The translations under genes and the position numbers were made by a program. A stretch of DNA of 64,000 nt. Origin: an uncultured Flavobacteriaceae bacterium. Lineage in GTDB: Bacteria; Bacteroidota; Bacteroidia; Flavobacteriales; Flavobacteriaceae. This document shows positions 63,781 to 64,000 of this stretch, in pieces (positions within the stretch are counted from its first letter, which is position 1; each line of letters starts with the position of its first letter). The notes beneath the pieces were generated by a model. It worked only from the letters and a program-made list of their open reading frames with translations. It was not told where the DNA came from and did no database searches. The stretch covers positions 62,001-126,000 of the forward strand of contig CAJIYH010000003.1 of assembly GCA_905181615.1 (NCBI GenBank), written 5' to 3'.

Positions 63781-64000
63781 TTTATTTCCTTTAAGAAGTT
63801 AATGTTTCTTGACAAGCCTTCAAATTTTGTTCTTTTAACTGCACTGTCTTTAAAAACCTCCTTAAAAGTTTCAAGAGTTAATTCTTTCCAGTCGTTTGAG
63901 GTCATTTTAAGCAATTCTGGATGCGGATTAAACAATGGTTCTTCATTAGGTTTAGAGAATTTATTCCAGGGGCATACATCTTGACAAACATCACATCCAA
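63777..64000 (-). CDS. queG: Epoxyqueuosine reductase QueG (partial, C-terminal end)
   Basis: The last 73 codons and stop are within the window; the gene continues off the right edge. [17 protein letters not shown] is the second 4Fe-4S cluster motif (CxxCxxxCP), followed by [32 protein letters not shown] and SRNINFL, the family's C-terminal pattern. QueG performs the last step of queuosine formation in tRNA. The TAG stop at 63777-63779 overlaps the LacI-family stop on the opposite strand. Confidence 0.93.
   Translation of the reverse strand, partial: GCDVCQDVCPWNKFSKPNEEPLFNPHPELLKMTSNDWKELTLETFKEVFKDSAVKRTKFEGLSRNINFLKEIN

Noticed and set aside
1-64000. tRNA, rRNA, riboswitch, insertion sequence, prophage and attachment-site signals
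   Set aside because: None recognised by reading both strands; the gaps are short and hold only promoters, terminators or unremarkable AT-rich sequence. A covariance-model search would be needed to exclude small RNAs.

Overview
The window is AT-rich chromosomal DNA from a member of the Bacteroidota, most likely a (probably marine) Flavobacteriaceae. This rests on a 2472-residue SprA and a PorG-like protein (type IX secretion), a SusC/SusD pair, the flavobacterial uppS-bamA-ompH-ompH cluster, and several TAnnTTTG promoter elements, the form used by the Bacteroidota housekeeping sigma factor. No rRNA, tRNA, insertion sequence, prophage or CRISPR array was recognised, and no gap between genes exceeds about 165 bases.

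Layout. 1-967 (-): 5' part of a secreted reprolysin-like metalloprotease that leaves the window. 1076-7168 (+): ribF, serS, a DUF4286 gene, rsmA, mgtE, a 2-hydroxyacid dehydrogenase and an ArsC-type reductase. 7174-10491 (-): aspartate kinase, GNAT acetyltransferase, alpha/beta hydrolase and pdxJ. 10617-17560 (+): nadK, porG-like, uppS, bamA, two ompH/skp genes, a terminator and murI, an envelope-biogenesis cluster. 17544-21096: gamma-carbonic anhydrase (-), then an Nfu protein and a DUF255 thioredoxin-domain protein (+).

21086-27599 (-): a MacAB-like tripartite export operon (ATPase, two permeases, adaptor, TolC protein) followed by tsaB. 27679-32782 (-): cytochrome oxidase subunits and assembly factors (ctaB, two subunit III proteins, subunit IV, a cysteine-free thioredoxin-like protein, SCO, DUF420, and a small CxxC membrane protein). 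32900-44702 (-): maeB, ruvA, sprA, gcvH, vanZ-like and a TonB-family protein, closed by a terminator.

44824-62600 (-) is the most unusual part. A divergent LacI-family gene (62764-63780, +) faces an operon-like run: susC, susD, a strong hairpin, three roughly 1090-residue FG-GAP/ASPIC-UnbV lipoproteins with an unrecognised 200-residue lipoprotein among them, a lipoprotein of the vanadium haloperoxidase family with every signature residue present, and an SLC45-like MFS transporter. It is built like a polysaccharide-utilisation locus (regulator, outer-membrane uptake pair, inner-membrane transporter) but has no recognisable glycoside hydrolase, lyase or sulfatase. In their place it carries surface beta-propeller lipoproteins and a possible halogenating or phosphatase enzyme. 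The window ends with the 3' part of queG (-).
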